From an uncultured Bacteroidaceae bacterium (GTDB lineage Bacteria > Bacteroidota > Bacteroidia > Bacteroidales > Bacteroidaceae): a DNA stretch of 5,543 nucleotides. Both the position numbers and the translations under genes were made by a program. This document shows, piece by piece, positions 4,774 to 5,543 of this stretch. The DNA is taken from positions 1 through 5,543 of the forward strand of contig CAKRMO010000089.1 in NCBI GenBank assembly GCA_934364765.1, given 5' to 3'. The notes beneath the pieces were generated by a model. That model was not told the origin of the DNA. It did no database searches and saw only the letters and a list, made by a program, of their open reading frames with translations. Positions within the stretch are counted from its first letter, which is position 1, and each line of letters starts with the position of its first letter.

Positions 4774-5543
4774 TTAGTCAATCTGGAAGCGCACGGGGCA
4801 GGTATACCATACGGCAACCGCACGTCCTTGCTGCTTACCGGGGATGAACTTAGGCAAGCTCTGAATCACACGCTTTGCCTCGCGGTCGCAATAGGGGTCA
4901 AGGCTCTTGAGAACCTGTACCTCACCCACATGACCGTCGGGATTTACAACGAAACGCAGCATTACCAAGCCCTGTATGCCTTGCTCGAGAGCAACGGAGG
5001 GGTATTTGATGTGCGAGCCGATGTATCTCAGAAGCGCTTCCTCGCCTCCGGGGAACGAAGGCATCTGCTCAACCACGGTGTAAACCTTTGTCTCCTCCTT
5101 TTGTGAAGTTATCACTTCCTTGAGGTCGGCAACGTCCTTACCGTGCTCTTCATCGTTACCCTTGACATCGGCGATGGAGATTGCGAGCTGCGACTTTCCG
5201 AGAGCCTCCTGAGTCTTCATCTCGTCCGCCTCGTTAACCTGGTTGTCCTCCTTGATTACAGGGGCGGTGAACTTGATTGAACTCTTGATGCGCTGCACTT
5301 CCTGCTGCGGCTCCTTGGGCTGCACCTTCTTGATGTGCTGATCCTTTACCTCAGCCTCCTTTAACTTTGAGAAATTGGTTACTTCCGTAATCTTGTCATC
5401 CTGTTTCTTGGGAATGACAAACTTGAGGAAGAGGGGAACCAAAAGTCCTAAGATAATGAGTGCAACGACCACTATCAAGGCTATCTGGTTTCGCTTTCCC
5501 AACTCTGCGCGCAACTGATAAGCGCCGTAAGCCTGGTTGCGTC
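4774..5543 (-). CDS. tonB: Energy transducer TonB (5' partial)
   Basis: TonB couples the proton-motive force harvested by ExbB-ExbD to outer-membrane receptors. 255 residues are visible, ending at TAA (4776-4774). The frame stays open to the right edge, and the residues there (RNQAYGAYQLR) match the N-terminal motif of Bacteroidetes TonB proteins, which lies before the membrane helix. The real start is therefore outside the window, and the TTG at 5514 is internal. Numbered from the first full codon, a single transmembrane helix spans about 20-43. A charged K/E-rich periplasmic linker follows (about 44-150), less proline-rich than in classical TonB. The TonB C-terminal domain covers about 155-255: MPSFPGGEEALLRYI, then YP, NPDGHVGEVQVLKSLDP, and the closing segment LPKFIPGKQQGRAVAVWYTCP. 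Upstream ExbB/ExbD genes are expected off the right edge. Two hairpins follow it before the PstS-like gene. Confidence 0.92.
   Translation of the reverse strand, partial: RNQAYGAYQLRAELGKRNQIALIVVVALIILGLLVPLFLKFVIPKKQDDKITEVTNFSKLKEAEVKDQHIKKVQPKEPQQEVQRIKSSIKFTAPVIKEDNQVNEADEMKTQEALGKSQLAISIADVKGNDEEHGKDVADLKEVITSQKEETKVYTVVEQMPSFPGGEEALLRYIGSHIKYPSVALEQGIQGLVMLRFVVNPDGHVGEVQVLKSLDPYCDREAKRVIQSLPKFIPGKQQGRAVAVWYTCPVRFQID

Noticed and set aside
4606..5106. 166-residue plus-strand open frame
   Set aside because: It is antisense to the well-supported tonB C-terminal domain and contains the intergenic hairpins.
5512..5514. TTG as start of tonB
   Set aside because: The frame continues upstream with NQAYGAYQLR, a conserved TonB N-terminal motif, so the start is beyond the window.

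Overview
The window reads as chromosomal DNA of a member of the Bacteroidales. The evidence is a TonB protein of the Bacteroidetes type with a YGAYxLR-like N-terminal motif, a secreted GH78 alpha-L-rhamnosidase, a protein ending in what looks like a type IX secretion (Por) C-terminal tail, a perfect match to the Bacteroidetes -7 promoter element TAnnTTTG, and A-rich leaders without Shine-Dalgarno sites. The fairly GC-rich coding sequence would fit a gut lineage such as Muribaculaceae, Prevotellaceae or Rikenellaceae. I cannot resolve the family from this sequence.

Layout, left to right. (1) At 1-543 (+) is the 3' end of an exported protein with a probable sorting tail. (2) At 544-1072 is a 529-bp intergenic region in three parts: an AT-rich part; a 21-bp-periodic array of direct and inverted repeats (700-783) ending in a T-tract; and a strikingly GC-rich block (about 860-1005) with small hairpins. 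A promoter (about 1003-1037) closes it. (3) At 1073-3301 (+) is a complete secreted GH78 family protein. (4) At 3302-3640 is a convergent intergenic region with a 25-pair terminator hairpin after the rhamnosidase, terminators for the opposing gene, and a stretch of interleaved inverted repeats. (5) At 3641-4576 (-) is a PstS-like phosphate-binding lipoprotein. (6) At 4577-4773 are two tandem hairpins between the two minus-strand genes. (7) At 4774-5543 (-) is tonB, whose 5' end lies beyond the right edge.

How the genes relate. The two minus-strand genes look like the downstream end of an ExbB-ExbD-TonB energy-transduction cluster. In Bacteroidales such clusters are commonly followed by a PstS-family lipoprotein gene. 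TonB would energise outer-membrane receptors, including those for glycans and phosphate. The plus-strand rhamnosidase is a separate transcription unit that would release L-rhamnose from glycans or plant glycosides. No SusC/SusD pair lies in the window.

There is no clear new multi-gene system here. The least explained parts are the periodic repeat array and GC-rich block upstream of the rhamnosidase, and the interleaved inverted repeats downstream of it.
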